From positions 1-6,635 of the forward strand of contig JALWQS010000061.1 of the NCBI GenBank assembly GCA_027083015.1: a DNA stretch of 6,635 nucleotides, written 5' to 3'. A program made the translations under genes and the position numbers. The notes beneath the pieces were generated by a model. That model saw nothing but the letters and a program-made list of their open reading frames with translations, did no database searches and was not told where the DNA came from. This stretch comes from Candidatus Woesearchaeota archaeon. GTDB lineage: Archaea; Nanobdellota; Nanobdellia; Woesearchaeales; UBA11576. This document shows, piece by piece, positions 6,139-6,635 of this stretch; positions within the stretch are counted from its first letter, which is position 1, and every line of letters starts with the position of its first letter.

Positions 6139-6220
6139 GGTATATGTTTATTGAAAATCTCGTTAGAGATTTGCAAGGAGTTTAATACTCCGTCTTTTAG
6201 GGCGAGATTTTGTTATTTGT
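6139..6220 (+). ncRNA. Candidate structured RNA with alternative hairpins
   Basis: Four helices can form. H1 is a perfect stem, 6155-6161 with 6166-6172, loop GTTA. H2 is 6177-6181 with 6187-6191. H3 is a long-range nine-base perfect stem, 6154-6162 with 6203-6211, enclosing H2. H4 is 6188-6194 with 6201-6206, with one bulged C at 6191. H1 excludes H3, and H2 and H3 both exclude H4, so the RNA has two states: H1+H4 or H3+H2. In the first, H4 is followed by the T-rich tail 6208-6217, as in a termination hairpin. A TATA box ends 22 bases upstream. A 13-codon frame, MFIENLVRDLQGV (6144-6185), overlaps the structure. It could be a small RNA, an attenuator-like leader or the relic end of an IS200/IS605-type element; I match it to no known family. 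Confidence 0.35.
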
Positions 6221-6325
6221 GATTGATTATAATCCTCTAAAACTGAAATACGTAATCATAAGGGTATGCTGAAGAAATAAACACTAAAATACCAACCTAC
6301 TGGCTCAAAAAGGAAAAATAATTGT

Positions 6326-6349
6326 GAAAAACCTATAAAAAGGTGTTTT
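6326..6349 (+). promoter_or_regulatory. Hairpin overlapping a TATA box, upstream of the AbrB-domain gene
   Basis: AAAAACCT (6327-6334) pairs with AGGT and TTTT (6341-6349) with one bulged G at 6345, and thymines continue to 6351. The loop region reads TATAAAAA (6334-6341). It could be the promoter of the last gene, with a leader of about 110 bases, or a two-way terminator for the upstream RNA. The sequence does not decide between these. Confidence 0.4.
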
Positions 6350-6464
6350 TTCAAGGAAAGGAACGAAAAACAACTATGTGGTGTAAATATCATTTCATGC
6401 GAACAATCCAGAAGAATCACATGATAATAATGATAAATCCGCATACTTGATCTTAAGATATCGT

Positions 6465-6470
6465 GGGGGT
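6465..6470 (+). promoter_or_regulatory. Ribosome binding site GGGGGT
   Basis: A G-rich site four bases before ATG 6475 that matches the GGAGGT core loosely. It supports that ATG and indicates this message has a leader, unlike the leaderless genes in the window. Confidence 0.45.
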
Positions 6471-6474
6471 CAAT

Positions 6475-6635
6475 ATGGAGTATAGAAAGATAATAGAATT
6501 CGGAAAAAGCTCTTACGTAATAAGCCTACCAAAAGGCTGGTTAGGAAAACAAGGGCTGAAAAAAGGAGACGTGCTCTATGTAGATACAGAAGATGGAAAA
6601 CTGACACTCTACCCGCCAGGCAATTATGATAATAC
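6475..6635 (+). CDS. SpoVT/AbrB-domain protein, probable PhoU-type regulator (5' end only)
   Basis: The first 53 codons of a gene that runs past the window end. MEYRKIIEFGKSSYVISLPKGWL and GLKKGDVLYVDTEDGKLTLYPP form a swapped-hairpin AbrB DNA-binding domain. The typical features are G-x-SSYVISLPK-x-W and the G-x-KKGD turn. In archaea this exact N-terminal form usually heads proteins that continue into a PhoU domain and are annotated as phosphate uptake regulators. It could also be a stand-alone AbrB/MazE-like antitoxin or regulator, which the missing 3' part would settle. The start is supported by the GGGGGT site. The long upstream region with hairpins may bear on its control, possibly by its own product. 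Confidence 0.8.
   Translation, partial: MEYRKIIEFGKSSYVISLPKGWLGKQGLKKGDVLYVDTEDGKLTLYPPGNYDN

Larger units (their letters stand above)
6221..6474 (+). other. Gene-free leader region before the last gene
   Basis: This stretch is AT-rich and holds no convincing gene. The only frames are a 62-codon minus-strand frame (6256-6444) of Phe-rich, unlikely composition and a 24-codon frame at 6376-6450. The one clear structure is the TATA/hairpin at 6326-6349. Together with 5950-6220 it makes a gap of over 500 bases, large for this compact window. Confidence 0.5.

Noticed and set aside
6421..6435. ATGATAA/ATGATAA as box C of a C/D guide RNA
   Set aside because: The boxes deviate from RTGATGA and no box D (CTGA) lies at a suitable distance downstream.
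6256..6444. 62-codon minus-strand frame
   Set aside because: Phe-rich, low-complexity translation of AT-rich DNA with no ribosome binding site; it covers the hairpin/TATA region.
6376..6450. 24-codon + strand frame before the AbrB-domain gene
   Set aside because: No convincing ribosome binding site and an ordinary chance length for this base composition.

Overview
The window looks archaeal, and its AT-rich, compact layout fits a small-genome lineage such as a DPANN/Woesearchaeota-type archaeon. The lineage is inferred, not read directly. Three things point to archaea. Several starts have TATA-like boxes about 25-30 bases upstream, giving leaderless or nearly leaderless messages. Shine-Dalgarno sites are of the GGTGA/GAGGT kind. 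The last gene begins with the SpoVT/AbrB swapped-hairpin domain that heads archaeal PhoU-like regulators. No tRNA, rRNA, CRISPR array or intact mobile element was found.

Layout. 1-418 (+) is the 3' end of an exporter-type ABC transporter nucleotide-binding domain with a non-canonical catalytic site. It converges, 21 bases apart, with a class I SAM-dependent methyltransferase (440-1105, -). Next comes a 58-residue orphan protein with a strong ribosome binding site (1256-1432, +). The centre of the window is a two-gene operon (1527-4137, +) of overlapping M16-family lipoproteins. The first carries the complete zinc site HxxEHx76E. The second has lost it but keeps the R/Y substrate-binding motif, so together they look like one split, surface-anchored heterodimeric peptidase. 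Converging on them is an HD-domain phosphohydrolase (4167-4805, -). A second, unusual methyltransferase (5008-5949, -) lies upstream of it. The 202-base gap between those two genes holds imperfect 34-base tandem repeats directly upstream of the HD gene's TATA box.

The gene-free stretch 5950-6474 contains inverted repeats, a strong TATA box and a short segment (about 6139-6220) that can fold into two mutually exclusive hairpin sets, a possible small RNA or switch. A second TATA/hairpin follows near 6326-6349. The window ends inside the 5' end of a SpoVT/AbrB-domain gene (6475-6635, +), probably a PhoU-type regulator.

The best candidates for something new are the split M16 lipoprotein pair in an apparent archaeon and the switch-like RNA segment. 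The other genes are ordinary single-gene units with no evident shared pathway.
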